A stretch of DNA of 64,000 nt from Augochlora pura (GCF_028453695.1 NC_135778.1:36693214-36757213), one strand, 5' to 3'. Counted from the first letter of the stretch, positions 10,400 through 22,087 are shown. Program-made: numbers and translations. Notes: generated from the sequence alone by a model not told the origin.

Positions 10400-13205
10400 A
10401 TCTGCGTCTTCACTAACTTAATAATTATTACACAAAAACCACCAACGAAATAAAATTAAATCAATTTATTAAAATTTCTAACAACCGTCGTATTAAAAGA
10501 TAACCTCAATTATTTCACCCAGGAAACCTTCTTCACTCGACTCACTGCGTGACTATTAATGCACGTTGTAAGTAGAAACGCGCGAAATGCCGAAATGAAA
10601 TCGTTAGGATTAAAAGAAATTTTGATTTTTCTTTATTGGTGAAAGCATTCCGCGTGAAAAACTTTACTGGACGAAAGTTTCTCGGTCGCCAGCCGGCTGT
10701 GATTGAGGGATGTTTCGCTTTGAGAAGTTTTCAAAACTAGCGAGAATAAAGTTTTCTAAAAAGAGCGGGCAGAAGTTTGGACAGAGACGGAAAGAATAAT
10801 GGAAGCACGGGATATAACAAAATGCTAGTCGCTGTTCTGTTATGGCAACGCATTCCTTGTTGATTGCGCGTTCGTTAATTAATTAATCGTCATAAGGACG
10901 CTCATAGGGTTAATACGAAGATTATTTTATTTTGTTAGAGTATTTAAATATAGTTTTTAATAGTTTAATATTAAATTATTTACTTTACTTTTTTTTAATA
11001 ATAGCTGATTGGTGCAGGATTTTTCAAAATATTGAAAATAAAACAAGTGCACACAGGTGAGACTCATTAACATTAAGCATTATTACAGTAAAATAACTGT
11101 AATATTTAAAATTATAAAAATTAATTTATAGCAATAGTTCAACCGCTGATGCTGGCACTAAATTAACCACTATTTAATATAAATTTCTAGCTCAAATTTA
11201 CATTTAATTTATCAATTATAATTTTTACTCTTTTTTATAATAAACTTTTTAAGTAATACTATTTATCTAAAAAATATTTGAGAAAAATCTATCAATTAAA
11301 TCTAAATCTATAATTAAAATTTTATTCGAAATCATCGAATTTACCAGTCAAAATTAAATTACCGATTTTTCGATTATTTCAAGCTAGAATTAGCTCGTTT
11401 AATGTTTCGTTATCCTTAAATAAAAGTGCTCTCCACCCGCGGTAGTAATTGCATCATCTTCGCGATTGTATCACAATATAATTAAATCGCAAAATTTCAT
11501 TACGATGTAATTAAATTAGCCGAACTCTGGTGCGAACAGTGCGAGCAGTCCGTTTACGTTTTCAATTAGAATCATTGTCTCGTTTTGCGGTACTCGTCGT
11601 GATATAGAAGCACACAAATACATACGAACTCTCAAAAACTTGTTCAATATCCACTCAGGCGGTGTGACTCGTTTTTGTGCAATTTGCAGAAACATTAAAT
11701 TACCGTGCCGGTGAATCGTCAACGTCTCACAAAAACAAAGTTACTTACAGAGTCGAAACATTTGAAGAACCGCATTTCGTAGTTGGCCCCTGAAATTCAT
11801 CAAATCATATCTACATTTTGATCCTTGCCCAACGCTTTCGTTGTTATTTTTTGTTCTTTTTTTTTAGCGTCCGTCACGCCGGGAAATTATTAGATCGAGG
11901 TCAATCGGTAATCTCCGGTGACACGAGTTTTTCCGAAATACTCGAAGCTTTCGGCGACGCGCGCGCTGATCGATATGCTAAATATGAAAAATCAAATTTC
12001 AACTTATAGTATCCTCCCTTTCGTAATTAAGAGTTACGCGTGCTGACACACACCTCCGGGCTTTGCTAACCACAAATTGGTAATAAGTTAATTACGTAAA
12101 TTCTGATTATATCGTTTATTTCACGGTGATATTATCGGTTTAATTTTCGTGTTTGGAAAATCGTTTTCTGATCGTATTTTCTTGTTGAAAGGACAAATAA
12201 ATGTACAGTAACTATCGTAACCTATAAATCTATAAATTAAATATAAAATATAAATATATTAAATATAAAATTAATATGTTAGTAATTTTAATTATTCTAT
12301 AATACCAGAAATATTTATGGTTGAACAACCGATCGGTGAAATGTTAAATTAATACACCAGTTTAATGTTTAGCGCGTATTAACCTAAAAATATGGCACTA
12401 ACGGTAACGCAAACATTGAACGGATATTTTTAATATTTTTGCAACAGAGTTTTAGCAGAAAGTTTCACCTGATCCTTCGGTCGCGTAAATGTTCGGTAAC
12501 TGATGCTCGAATAATACCTCTTCTAAACAATGAAACCATGAATTATGTATGCTACAGAATGTTGGGCAGATTCTGTGCAACAGGAAAGATGCATATATTA
12601 CGTATGTTTATTCAACGTTTCAACGTAGACTTGAACACATATCTGTCGTTTTCTGAAATGTATAAAATAATTTATTATAACATCAATCGACGTAAAAATG
12701 TAACCGTTTGTAAAAGGAAGAAATTGAAAGGTAAAGAACGCTGATACGTTGAAACATATTTACGAAATATTTTGTTCCGTATTAAGCATTGCTTTCGCGT
12801 ACCAGTTCGCTATTTTTAACACTGCCGTATCAATCGATACAATCATTTTAAATAAAACTAAATCGAGGAGAAACCTATATCGAAGTGTCAAGGGTAGTCG
12901 ACTTTTATACATGAAAATGTCACACGCTGGTATTTCCTCGTGCGATTTTCTATTTTTTAACTCTTATAAAGTTAATTCGTCAATTGAATTATCAACGATA
13001 CCTTTACATTCCGGTTCATTATTAAAGATATTTAACTTTTTGATATTTTCGAGTTTCTAAGATATGTATGCAAAATTTATTCAAACAAATACAAATATGT
13101 TTAATTATTCCAATTGTCTGTTCCAAATGTTTTAGTTGATTAAATTGCAGATTATATGTTAAATATGAAGAAAGAACTTATGGGACGCCCTAATAAATTA
13201 AATTC
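10400..13205. other. Noncoding stretch, nothing firmly recognised
   Basis: Mostly AT-rich. Two consecutive frames of about 100 codons on the plus strand (12439-12744 and 12749-13060, in different phases) are longer than expected for this composition. They match no family I know and start only at non-ATG or weak codons. No transposon end was found between 10.4 and 13.2 kb. Confidence 0.45.
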
Positions 13206-13210
13206 CAATC

Positions 13211-13320
13211 TTTACCAAACAGAGATAATTTTAACCAAACATAGATAATTTTTTACCAAGCAGAGATAATTTTTACCAAACAGAAATAATTTTAACCAAA
13301 GATAGAACAATTATAACCAT
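13211..13320. repeat. About 22-bp tandem repeat
   Basis: Five imperfect copies of a unit like ACCAAACAGAGATAATTTTA, period 22-24 bp. Copies differ at one to three positions and in T-run length. Confidence 0.9.
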
Positions 13321-13324
13321 CGCT

Positions 13325-15190
13325 GAAAAATATATAATTTTTAACAAGTTAAGTCTTTTTATATAAATCGCATCATTTCTACAGATAATAGGTAAAAAAA
13401 TCAATATATTTTTTTTTTAAATCAAATTTAGGCTGCTGTCAAAAATCGTCGATATTTTGCGAATGGCGATGCAACAAATTACCGGACGAGTATGCGTTAA
13501 TATTTGTGTCACCGGGCAGGAATCGCGGAGCGAATCGTTCCAAGTGATTGCTACACGATCGTACACTGTGCACGTCGTAAGTTCGATCTATAGCGGAACC
13601 GATTTTATGGGGGGAGATCCACAGCACGGTCAAGCACGGTCGCATCGTACTACAAATCGTGCGGCAGTGGTGCGCGCATTACGATTGTCGTTCAAACGAT
13701 CGCCGCAAACGAAACTGTACGACTTGTCGTACGATAAATCGTCGCGCATATGAGCCCCTTATCGCTTCTTAACACGTTCAGCGCGCAGCCTATTACAGCC
13801 GACTCTCCTTTCGCGTCGATTCCGTGCCCGACAAACTGCGCCGCGATAAAAAGGAAGGTGCAAATACGAGGCATTATCAGATCTCAATAACAATGTTAAA
13901 ATAATAAAAAATTGAAAAATTGAGCGGGGAAGGTTTACGCGTTTGTTTCAAGCACAGACAAAAAATCAGAATTATCTAAAAAATTTTACAGGACAAAGTT
14001 ATCGATTAATTTTTATTTAGTAACTAACAGTAACTAAGCTTTGAAAAAAATTTGAAAAATACCATGATTAGTGAAAATATTTTTCTTTCGATTATTAATT
14101 AAAGGTTTTAAATGGCTAGAATTTTGTTGGTTATCGAATAACCGTGAAATATGTTAATTTTACGTTATAAAAACATTCTAATATAAAGTTGAAAAATCGG
14201 CCGTAATGATTATTAGGATTAAATATCAATGAACCTTCGAAAATCGGGAAAATGCCCAGCCACGTTCCCAAATCGCTATATTTCTCATCGATTGGTCTTC
14301 GATTGCAGGTATCCTTGCTGTATCCAGGACCGCGCCACCGCCAGCACTTGATAAGTAACAATTCCGCGACAAAAGGTGCGCCTCCTTTCCTCATTTCCAT
14401 GCTTTATCCCGACGCCGGCTGTCACCGTGTCATACGGTGAAGTATACACCGGGCACGAGCCCAACTTCGCGACTGGGTGTCGGGGTTCTAGGTCACATAT
14501 AGCAGCGCCGCCGACCGACATGCATAATGGAAAAATTCTTTTATTCGTCCAGAAGCGTTACGATGGCTGGCAAGGTTTTTGTTGCCGCGCCAGCTTAAAA
14601 TATCTGTAAAGACTCTAATATCTTCACCGAGCGCGGACCTTGCAGGCTCGAACGGGACAATAAACGTCGACCGTTACCAAGCCGACACATGGAACCCCGC
14701 ACCGTTTTATACCCCCGTGACTTCTAAGCACCCGACTGCCGCCGCCGTCGCCGCCGCTTTATACACCCTCGCCTAAGTGTTTCCGAACCGTCTAGTCGCA
14801 ACTTTTTCGGCCCGATACAAATGAACTGCGAGTTTGGTGAAAATGATACTAGTATTAATACAAGTGTTAATAAGTAATTAATAACAGATATTAATATAAT
14901 ACAAGTAATCCCAGAATTCTTGTTGATTCGCAAGGAAATTTTGACGTGATTTTAAGTAACTTTTTCTTTGGCGAAAATATTGGTTAGGGCTTTGTTAACG
15001 AGTTTTTAATCAAAAACACGGGCCAGGGGTAAGTTTAGGCGCTTGGACTTAAAATCGGACTTTTCTGGGCTGTTATCAGCTTTTATCAAATTTTTCTCGA
15101 ATTTCAATAATTACAGAATATCAATAATAGTCTCAGATTTTAGTAATTACAAAACTAGTCGAAATTGTAATACAAGAGCTTATTACCAAC
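13325..15190. other. Noncoding stretch with two GC-rich islands
   Basis: Islands at about 13430-13870 and 14230-14830 contrast with AT-rich flanks. The first contains many CGTACG and ATCGT words and a possible cryptic exon. The second has overlapping frames of 60-90 codons on both strands without motifs. A sequence like a group C end (TTAACACGTTCAGCGCG) sits near 13769 with no partner. Confidence 0.45.
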
Positions 15191-15196
15191 GTATAG

Positions 15197-15500
15197 AATA
15201 ACAGTAATTTTCTGTTAAGCCTGAATTGTTAATAGCAAAGTATTTTTACCTTAAAATACCTGACTATTTTTAAAACATAACCTCTTGACTCTTCCAGGAT
15301 CATGACTTATCAAAAATGTAATCAAAGTGTCAGAAAATGTATTAAACTAACACTTTAATATCGTTCTATTAAATAACAGTAATTTCTTGTTAACTCTGCC
15401 TTGTTAATCGCAAAGTATTTTTACCTTGAAGTATCTGACTATTTTTAAAACATAACCTTTTGACTCTCCCAGGATCATGACCTATTAATATCATTCTATC
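15197..15500. repeat. 175-bp tandem duplication
   Basis: A block beginning AATAACAGTAATTT at 15197 recurs at 15372. Both copies carry GCAAAGTATTTTTACCTT, GACTATTTTTAAAACATAAC and CCAGGATCATGACYTAT in the same order. The second copy has lost about 50 bp before its terminal TTAATATC. Divergence is around one in ten, so the duplication is not recent. Confidence 0.9.
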
Positions 15501-15521
15501 CTTTCAAGTACCTTCTCTTGA

Positions 15522-15637
15522 ACCCTTTGACTATCATAACTCAAAAATATTATAAAATTAAATTCGATTTGATGAAATTATAATCGATTATTTTGGCAAA
15601 TTAATTCTCGCATATGGGTGACACGACAGTCAAAGCA
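15522..15637. mobile_element. Diverged short MITE related to group C
   Basis: The left end ACCCTTTGACTATCATAAC and the right end, read on the other strand, TGCTTTGACTGTCGTGTCAC pair over about 15 bp. Flanks are TTGA (15518-15521, one change from TTAA) and TTAA (15638-15641). The right subterminal ATATGGGTGAC is shared with the complete group C element at 1876-2065, which supports a family link. Length is 116 bp, with no coding capacity. Confidence 0.6.
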
Positions 15638-15639
15638 TT

Positions 15640-16319
15640 AAAATGCCTGTAATCAATAGATCTCAGATTTATTTTCCGATTCTGTAAGAACTCTCAATTG
15701 TTTATTGAAACGCGAGTATAGTCGTTGGTTAGCGTTATCGGTGGTTTCATTATCCGCGTCGGTCAAGGACAACTTCTCAAAGAAAGGTCCAAGATAAGGC
15801 CGGGCGACATTTTTTTTTGCGCGCGGTCACAACGAAGACAATACGAGGTTGCAGGGTTTAGCAAGTAAACTGTGACTACGAGGCGAGCCCCGGCAAAGCA
15901 GATCCTTAGGCACGCGCGCTAGCACACGGTTAAGTGGTTTCTATCTCATTAAGGTGTGGACTACAGCATCCCGATCCCAAGTGGAACCAGTGCATAGAAC
16001 ATTGCGGTTATAAAGAGCCTGCGCCATTACACACGGCCAGACACTATTTCACGTCGACTTAACGTAATAACACGAGCCGACAAAGATACGATAGGATAAC
16101 GCCGACGGCATCGGCGACGTCCTTTCTCCCGTTTCAGTCACCGCGATCGCTACACGTCCGATTCATGTTTTTTCTTCAAACAATTATTAAACGAATAGGT
16201 GGAACGTGAGACAACTGGAATATCAAGAGAATTTAAGAACGCTGTTATATTACTATTATATTATACTGTAGCATTATCTTGAAAAATTGTTAGGGAAATA
16301 TAATTATGCTGTTAAGTTA
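15640..16319. other. Noncoding stretch, possible promoter region
   Basis: From about 15720 to 16170 the sequence is GC-balanced and contains a good TATA box. Downstream, the first ATG (near 16167) opens only a short frame before a stop. No exon could be confirmed. Confidence 0.4.
16009..16015 (+). promoter_or_regulatory. Candidate TATA box
   Basis: TATAAAG preceded by GCGGT and followed by GC-rich sequence, the usual setting for an insect core promoter. The expected start, about 30 bp downstream (16038-16045), lies in ACACGGCCAGACAC and is not a clear initiator. AT-rich genomes contain many chance TATA words; this one stands out only because its flanks are GC-balanced. Confidence 0.2.
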
Positions 16320-16323
16320 TTAA

Positions 16324-16567
16324 CCCCTTGCGGTACCATTTTCTTTGCAATTGCTATGACTAGAATTGTTTTCGATCACACTAATTTCTTGGAAGAAAAA
16401 GGAATTTTATATTTATCGTGTCCTTACGTCTACTCGAATGTATAAATATTGCTGACGAGAGAATAAAATTTGATTTTTAGTTAAAGGAACGAATAAACAT
16501 ACGTATATAACTGCTTATTATTATAATTCTCCATCACAAGTCTGACTCGCTAAATTATGGCAAGGTG
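16324..16567. mobile_element. TTAA-flanked MITE, group B (piggyBac-like)
   Basis: A 244-bp element flanked by TTAA at 16320-16323 and 16568-16571. The left end is CCCCTTGCGGTACCATTTTC and the right end, read inward, CACCTTGCCATAATTT, so the TIR holds over about 15 bp with several differences. The first 150 bp are alignable to 60825-60975 (shared ACTAATTTCTT-like, ATTTATCGTG/ATTTATTTG and GACGA words). TTAA duplication plus CCCC ends fit the piggyBac superfamily. Confidence 0.75.
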
Positions 16568-16699
16568 TTAAAATGATTAAGATAATGATCACTTGCAAAA
16601 ATGATTAAGAAAGGTATAATTTATTATTATCAACTTGTTAAACAGGCTATACGACTAGATAGACTAATGAAAAAAAAAGATGATCCTTCATCAGTTTAC

Positions 16700-16940
16700 G
16701 AAAAAAGTCACGAGAAAGACGACGTGCTGAAATTATTAGGAGAAAGACGACTCATTATTAACAATTTAACGAAATAATTAAGAGAAAAATGGCCTATCAT
16801 TACCAGCTTATTATAATTAAGAGAAAAATGGTCTGTTATTACCAACTTGTTATATTTAAGTAGAGGATGATTTATTACTATTAACTTGCTAACGTAGTTA
16901 GAAAAAAGATGTCTTGCTATAATAAACTTAATAACACGAT
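16700..16940. repeat. 39-bp tandem repeat, degenerate
   Basis: The core AATTAAGAGAAAAATGG recurs at about 16776, 16815 and, diverged, 16854; weaker copies extend both ways. Because 39 is a multiple of three, a minus-strand frame runs through it and encodes a repeating NYNKLVMIGHFSL-like peptide. That frame is attributed to the repeat, not to a gene. Confidence 0.85.
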
Positions 16941-16944
16941 AACG

Positions 16945-18300
16945 AAATCGAGTTATCATTTCAAAAAATGACTTTAATTTCAACCGACTTGAAACACTTA
17001 TTTATTCCACAATAGTCGGCAATATATTTATTATAATTGTTCCGAGACCGGCACAGTTTTCCGAAAAGAAGACACGCCAGCTTTACGATGGAAATTCCGT
17101 GTACCGCGTCACGTGTTTCTAAGTACACAGTAAACCTGATCCGATCGCTAATGGTACTCCAATCATGGCATATTGGTGGTAGCATTATATATCTTTATAT
17201 TCCGGTCGCGTCGTTCCCCGTCGACCACCAAATTCGAACGTGTCGAAGTCGTTCGATAGATCGTCTCGCATTAACAATATTACAAACTTTTAGTCGACAA
17301 ATATTGTCGAATAGGTTAGGATCTGGCACGTCTACGCGGAACATAGGCCGAGTCGCGAGAATACGATCCGCTAACAACATCGGTGTGACACACTCCGGGA
17401 CGCACACATACACGCGAGCATCGCTAACAATCAGAAAATTACATCGAATTACCCTGATCGAAAATCGTGTCCCCTCTTGTGTTGCAACCGGCGCCGAACG
17501 ACGGGACACCACGTGCATCTTTCCCCCTACCCCCTGCCCTCCCCCACCCCTCCCGTTTCCCCGGCGCTGCGCTTCCCTTCAGCCGCCGCTTACTTAGCGG
17601 ATTACGACGACAAAGTACATCGTGACATCCGATGCTTTTAATTTGATTAAAGTAGAGTCGACGCGTTCGTAAATTATTGGGCCTAATGAAATGCGGCGCG
17701 CGCGCGCGCGTTATCCGCTAATAATTCCGGATACGCGCCGGGTTAATTGATTAACGATGATGTTACGCGCGCGGTGTGTCCGGCCGACGGGCTCCGTTGT
17801 ATTGTGAAATTCGATTTTTCTGCGAAGCGGCCGTCGAGAAAATGTGAAAAAGGAAGAAAAACGAACGGCGAACGCGCGCGCACGGTTCATTAAATCCTTT
17901 TTTGCGACGTACCAAAATTCCGTCGACGCCGTTCGACCGTGAAACGCTTTCGAGTTAGCGGCGCGCGGATAGGCACGAACGATTTTCTGATTGGAGCACA
18001 TGTAAAACGTTCGGAACGATCGCGGGCGAATATATTATGCGACGCGTATGCGGCCCCGGGGCATTTTGTATTCCGTGGCGCGATAAACAAGTAATCAGAA
18101 CCGATTGTTACGGTTTGAGGCGACGATGGGCTCTCGTTCGATTTATCGTTTAACGTTGAGATTTGACTGGCCCGTGCGCGGTGTAATGTTGCATCGAGCA
18201 TGGTGTAATTCGATAAATCGTTGCTGAAGTGTTTGCGTATTTATAACGTGTCAAATTAATGCATTAAATTTACTCATTTTATTTATATATATTTTCTTTT
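16945..18300. other. Noncoding stretch with CpG-rich island
   Basis: The segment 17040-18200 is GC- and CpG-rich. A 186-codon plus-strand frame (17037-17597) and shorter minus-strand frames overlap here. None has a recognisable domain, and the protein ends in low-complexity proline-rich sequence, so I read them as chance. A (CG)n tract lies at 17697-17710. Confidence 0.4.
17697..17710. repeat. (CG)7 tract
   Basis: Seven uninterrupted CG dinucleotides, strongly Z-DNA prone. CpG runs survive poorly in heavily methylated germlines, so their presence argues for little germline methylation here. Confidence 0.9.
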
Positions 18301-18307
18301 TTTTATA

Positions 18308-18575
18308 GCAGCTCGTACTGCTATAGACTAAAAAATGATAAACTAGTATTTTATTTAAACGACCAAACCTTGCACAATTTTTATCAGGTTATGTCAGGTT
18401 ATGTTATGTCAGCTCGTACTTACTGCTATAAGTTTAAATATTTAAAACTAGCGAATTACTAGACGACGGAATAACACTAACATTTTTTTATATTGAAAAC
18501 TCTTTTACATAATTTAAAACATTTTTAGTGTAATTATCATATTTAAACGACCAAACTTAGCACAATTTTTGTCTT
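18308..18575. repeat. Interleaved direct repeats, about 100 and 190 bp apart
   Basis: ATTTAAACGACCAAAC followed by GCACAATTTTTRTC occurs near 18352 and 18540. AGCTCGTAC followed by TACTGCTATA-like sequence occurs near 18310 and 18411. Between them lies a TCAGGTTATG double repeat. The arrangement suggests a diverged tandem duplication. Confidence 0.7.
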
Positions 18576-18786
18576 ACAAATAGCAGCATACAATTATGCT
18601 TCAAAAATAATATAATTGTTATTATAATATTCTTTCACGAACCATATCAGCTAAAACTATTTATCAGATAGCGTTAATTAATATGCCACTTGCGCATAAG
18701 ATTATAAATTATCAAAGCGCCTGCTTCGCGAGCACTTTTTCAAATGCAATTTGGCAAAAGCAACGTGTTCTCGTGTGTGTGAACAT

Positions 18787-18802
18787 TCTCTCTCTCTCTC
18801 TC
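18787..18802. repeat. (CT)n microsatellite
   Basis: Eight uninterrupted CT dinucleotides, directly preceded by a GTGTGTGTG run a few bases upstream. Confidence 0.9.
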
Positions 18803-18804
18803 GT

Positions 18805-20530
18805 AAGCGACGAACGAAATCTCGAAATTTGACGCAGCACGGAACTCCGTTGAGTGAAAATCGGTGTTAATAAATTTCACGGGAACACGGTTTTCCCGTT
18901 CCTCCTTTTTCCGACCCGTTAATCGCATTAAAACTTGCCCGAACTTTTAAGTATGCGACGCATTATCGGACTCATATTTTCAATCGCATGTTCCCAGTAA
19001 TATATCCTAAAAAGGAGATCGGTGGCTCTCGTTGTTTTATTGCACACCGAGCATAATTTATTTTCCTGTAAACTATCATGGCAAAATTTTTCCATGATTT
19101 ACCAAATGCTGTATATCTCGTTTTTGCATTTTATATTTGTATAATAACATGTATTGCCAATGGAAACTGTCTTAATTGCATCTTGTGTCTTTATTAAAAT
19201 TTTTAAAGGGTTAGAAATTACTTAGAATTCGAAAAGATTAAATTGTTTTATTAAATAGTGGTTTGGAGTCTTGAAAATACGTACAAAGCGTTCCAGCGTT
19301 TATAACAAATTATTTATGAAAGTAAGAAGCCGCATGTGTTATGAAAGGCGAAAAATGTTATTCGAGGTTATGTTGTTCGATTTTTGAGATCTCGAAGTCG
19401 TCGAAGTTTTTTAAACGGAGTGATATATTTTGAATACTTCTAAATTCGTTTTGACATAAACGAATTATATAGTGATAATAAAAATACATTATCAGTTTTA
19501 AAAAACTTCGACTTCTCTATTTTAGACAATCAAATTAGTTGAGACATTCAATATAGTATTTAAAGCAAAAATTTTAAATTATAAATTATGTAATTTAACC
19601 GGAATTTTAAATTATGTAATTTAACCGGAAAATTTAACTTAAATCGACAATGCGTTTACATTCGGCTGGCGTTGTTTTAAAATACGAGTAATTTTTGAAC
19701 GCGAGAAATCCCCTTAAACGCTACTTGTTAACTCATTCGATATAAACCGTGGATTGCTGGTGATCGCGTTAAAAAGTTTGAGTGCCGCCACGAGAGGCCT
19801 CCTCATTTCTTTACTCTCGCGGCACACATTTCCTACTCTTTGATACAATTACCGTTAATTGCGCGCCTCGGCAGCATCGAATAAATACAACGCGAAAACC
19901 CTACGAGGGGATCGAGTACAAATGAATCACGTGTTCGCGGCGGTATAATTTATTCGGCAATCGTTCGACGCTTTAGATTCTCCATTAACAGAAAATCACG
20001 CGGTTCCTTTTTCACTGTCTAACAATTGATCAGTATGATTTTGTACGCGCTTTGTAATTGTTTATTCGATTTGTATCGATCGTTGCATCGTTGTACCACG
20101 GATACCGTATTTTAAATAACTGTTACGGTTTCTGCTCCAATTAATTTGCAAATGGCGGACATTGCGTGAAAATGAATAGCATACGTTAAAACATTGCGAG
20201 AAAGAAACAAAGAAAAGGAAATAATGTCGAGAAAATTTTAGTGGAACAGTGGAGGAATTATCAGTGAAAACTGTTATTGCTTAAGTACAAACATATTAAA
20301 GTGAAGAATCGTTCGATGACATCTCATTCCGACCTTCGACGATTCTAGACCGTGAACAAAGGGAGCGTAATTGAACGTTCCAGTTGAAGTTGTACCCGAA
20401 TTGCATTCAATGACCGCCCCATATTTCTCGCTCGGCCCCAGCACAACATTATAATTAAAACGTCTATAGCGATTAATGAAAGTGATACTTGGACGATCTG
20501 TTGTGACTCTCCGAGCCGCAATTTTCAACA
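18805..20530. other. Noncoding stretch, nothing recognised
   Basis: AT-rich with a GC-balanced patch at about 19780-20000. It contains one foldback and one short direct repeat of ATGTAATTTAACCGGAA (about 19590-19630). No exon or RNA gene was supported. Confidence 0.5.
19394..19515. repeat. Imperfect inverted repeat (foldback)
   Basis: The left arm GAAGTC-GTC-GAAGTTTTTTAAA and the right arm TTTAAAAAACTTCGACTTC are reverse complements except for a 3-bp insertion. They are separated by about 80 bp. It could be a small foldback element or a chance structure; no target-site duplication was evident. Confidence 0.6.
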
Positions 20531-20535
20531 TTTTT

Positions 20536-20560
20536 GGTTATGTCAGGTTATGTCAGGTTA
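20536..20560. repeat. Short GGTTATGTCA tandem repeat
   Basis: The decamer GGTTATGTCA is repeated two and a half times. The same word is duplicated at 18387-18412, so it is a small interspersed tandem motif. Confidence 0.8.
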
Positions 20561-20777
20561 TTTTTTGGTTAATGAACACCTGACACGCGTGTCTGTCAGA
20601 TTAGTCGGCGTGTATTTGCTTATTTTACTTGTATTTCAGAAAATAGGTTTATGTTATTTTATCTCGAGATTATAGGCAGATATCTGGTAGTAAATTCAAT
20701 ATTGTAAACTTAATATAATTATTTAATTTTTTTTAAATTCGGGCGCCGCTTTATAGGCAAAATCGTGATTATTGGTA

Positions 20778-20900
20778 TTAAATAATAATCCATACAGTAG
20801 ATTAACAGTACAGTTAAATAATAATCCATACAGTACATTAACAGTACAGTTAAATAACAATCTCTACAGTATATTAATAGCGTAATTAAATAATAATTCC
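20778..20900. repeat. 36-bp tandem repeat, about 3.4 copies
   Basis: TTAAATAATAATCC begins at 20778 and 20814, TTAAATAACAATCT at 20850 and TTAAATAATAATTCC near 20886. Each is followed by ACAGTANATTAA, a 36-bp period. Confidence 0.9.
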
Positions 20901-20904
20901 TAAA

Positions 20905-21480
20905 TAGACGAATCTATCAAATCGGAACAGAGTACGAAGCTGAACAAAGTACAATCGAGTCAGCGGCGATGAGAAAATAAATTCGCTCGAACAACACGGA
21001 AGAGAACGGCAAACAACCGGTCGCGTGGAGCACGTTCTAACGTTCGCTGAACGAGAACAAATCGTCGATCGAATTGGTGAAAAAATATCGTGTGTCGCCG
21101 CTACTTTTAATCTCGTAAATTGGTTTCGGCGAACAGCGCGTCAATTTCAACGGTGAAGCTCTTCTACGTAATAGCTGCTATCTGGTTTGCACCGGCGTGT
21201 CACCACGTTTCTTCATTAAATGCTGCACTAACGAGGCTTCTCACGAAGATGGAGCGGTTTTTCTGGTGTCTACGGGAAACCGAACTTTCTGACGGCCGTT
21301 TCGACGCGTGGCTCTCGTCCGCGCGACGATAATTCGTCATTTACCAAACAATTACCAAAAATTCGTTTTTTTTTGTAATATCGGCACTCGTGTTTCACGA
21401 AACTTGCAAAACATTTTTGTTCTACTTTTATTTATTTCTATTGAAGAATTAAAGTACTCTCTTCAGATCCAAAGGGTACG
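20905..21480. other. Noncoding stretch, nothing recognised
   Basis: A GC-balanced patch (20920-21340) with short frames of 60-70 codons and no motif. It is followed by AT-rich sequence up to the mariner element. Confidence 0.5.
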
Positions 21481-21486
21481 CATATA

Positions 21487-21780
21487 TTAGGTTGGTGCAC
21501 ATGAACTGTCCTAAATGTTTAAAATAGCGAAAGTCGCCTGACGAAAGATCTATATTTTATAAAATTTTATATTTAAAAAAAAAAGAATTCCATACTATAG
21601 TTTATCGATCGGAAAAATCAGAATTTCTCGAAGACAAACATCTACGAATTAAACTCGCTTTGGGAAAAGTGTATCGAAACAAATGGGGCACATTTTGATT
21701 AAATCGATAGCTTTTGAGAAAAGATACGCAGTTTTATATACTCGCTTTAAAAGTCCGATATTTCGTATGCACCGACCTGT
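21487..21780 (+). mobile_element. Internally deleted mariner element
   Basis: A 294-bp element with TIRs typical of mariner: left TTAGGTTGGTGCACATGAA, right (other strand) ACAGGTCGGTGCATACGAAA, alignable for about 28 bp. TA dinucleotides flank both ends (21485-21486 and 21781-21782), the target duplication of the Tc1/mariner superfamily. Between the TIRs only the last 33 codons of a transposase remain, in the plus orientation, so most of the gene was lost by internal deletion. It is nonautonomous. TIR differences between the two ends suggest it is old. Confidence 0.88.
21601..21702 (+). pseudogene. Mariner transposase C-terminal remnant
   Basis: Thirty-three codons and a natural TAA stop remain. 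The end WEKCIETNGAHFD matches the conserved tail of mariner transposases (a W-x-K-C/V-I-x-x-x-G-x-Y/H-F-D pattern before the stop). The preceding residues (FIDRKNQNFS then NIYEL) fit the family's last helix. All catalytic aspartates are missing because the 5' part of the gene is gone. The stop lies about 78 bp from the element end, as expected for mariner. It cannot produce an active enzyme. Confidence 0.8.
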
Positions 21781-22087
21781 TACATTAAAATTTTAGTAAT
21801 ATGTTTTTCTAAACAACTCGCGGAGGATCGACGACGTTGAAATTGCGTGCATCGGTTTACAAAGTAGTTATCTCGCGAGCGGTATTCAAAGTAGAATCAG
21901 GGCCCTCCAAGCACTTAAACTTCGTCAGGAAACGAGGAAAGTCAGCAGGACGCTATAGTTTGTGGTAACCGAGACACGGCTGGCCGGTCAATAAATCCTA
22001 AGTTCCAGAGTTTCAATCCTAATCATCGTCTTCCTTTCTGAGGGCTCCTTTCTCGTGTATCAAAATGTCCGGAAACAATATTTTAAA

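Noticed and set aside
12439..13060. Two consecutive frames of about 100 codons
   Set aside because: Different phases, non-ATG or weak starts, no motif; not joined by clear splice sites.
13769..13790. TTAACACGTTCAGCGCG resembling a group C terminus
   Set aside because: No right terminus or target duplication nearby; could be chance.
17037..17597. 186-codon open frame on plus
   Set aside because: No motif, proline-rich tail, overlapping minus-strand frames, no splice or start context.
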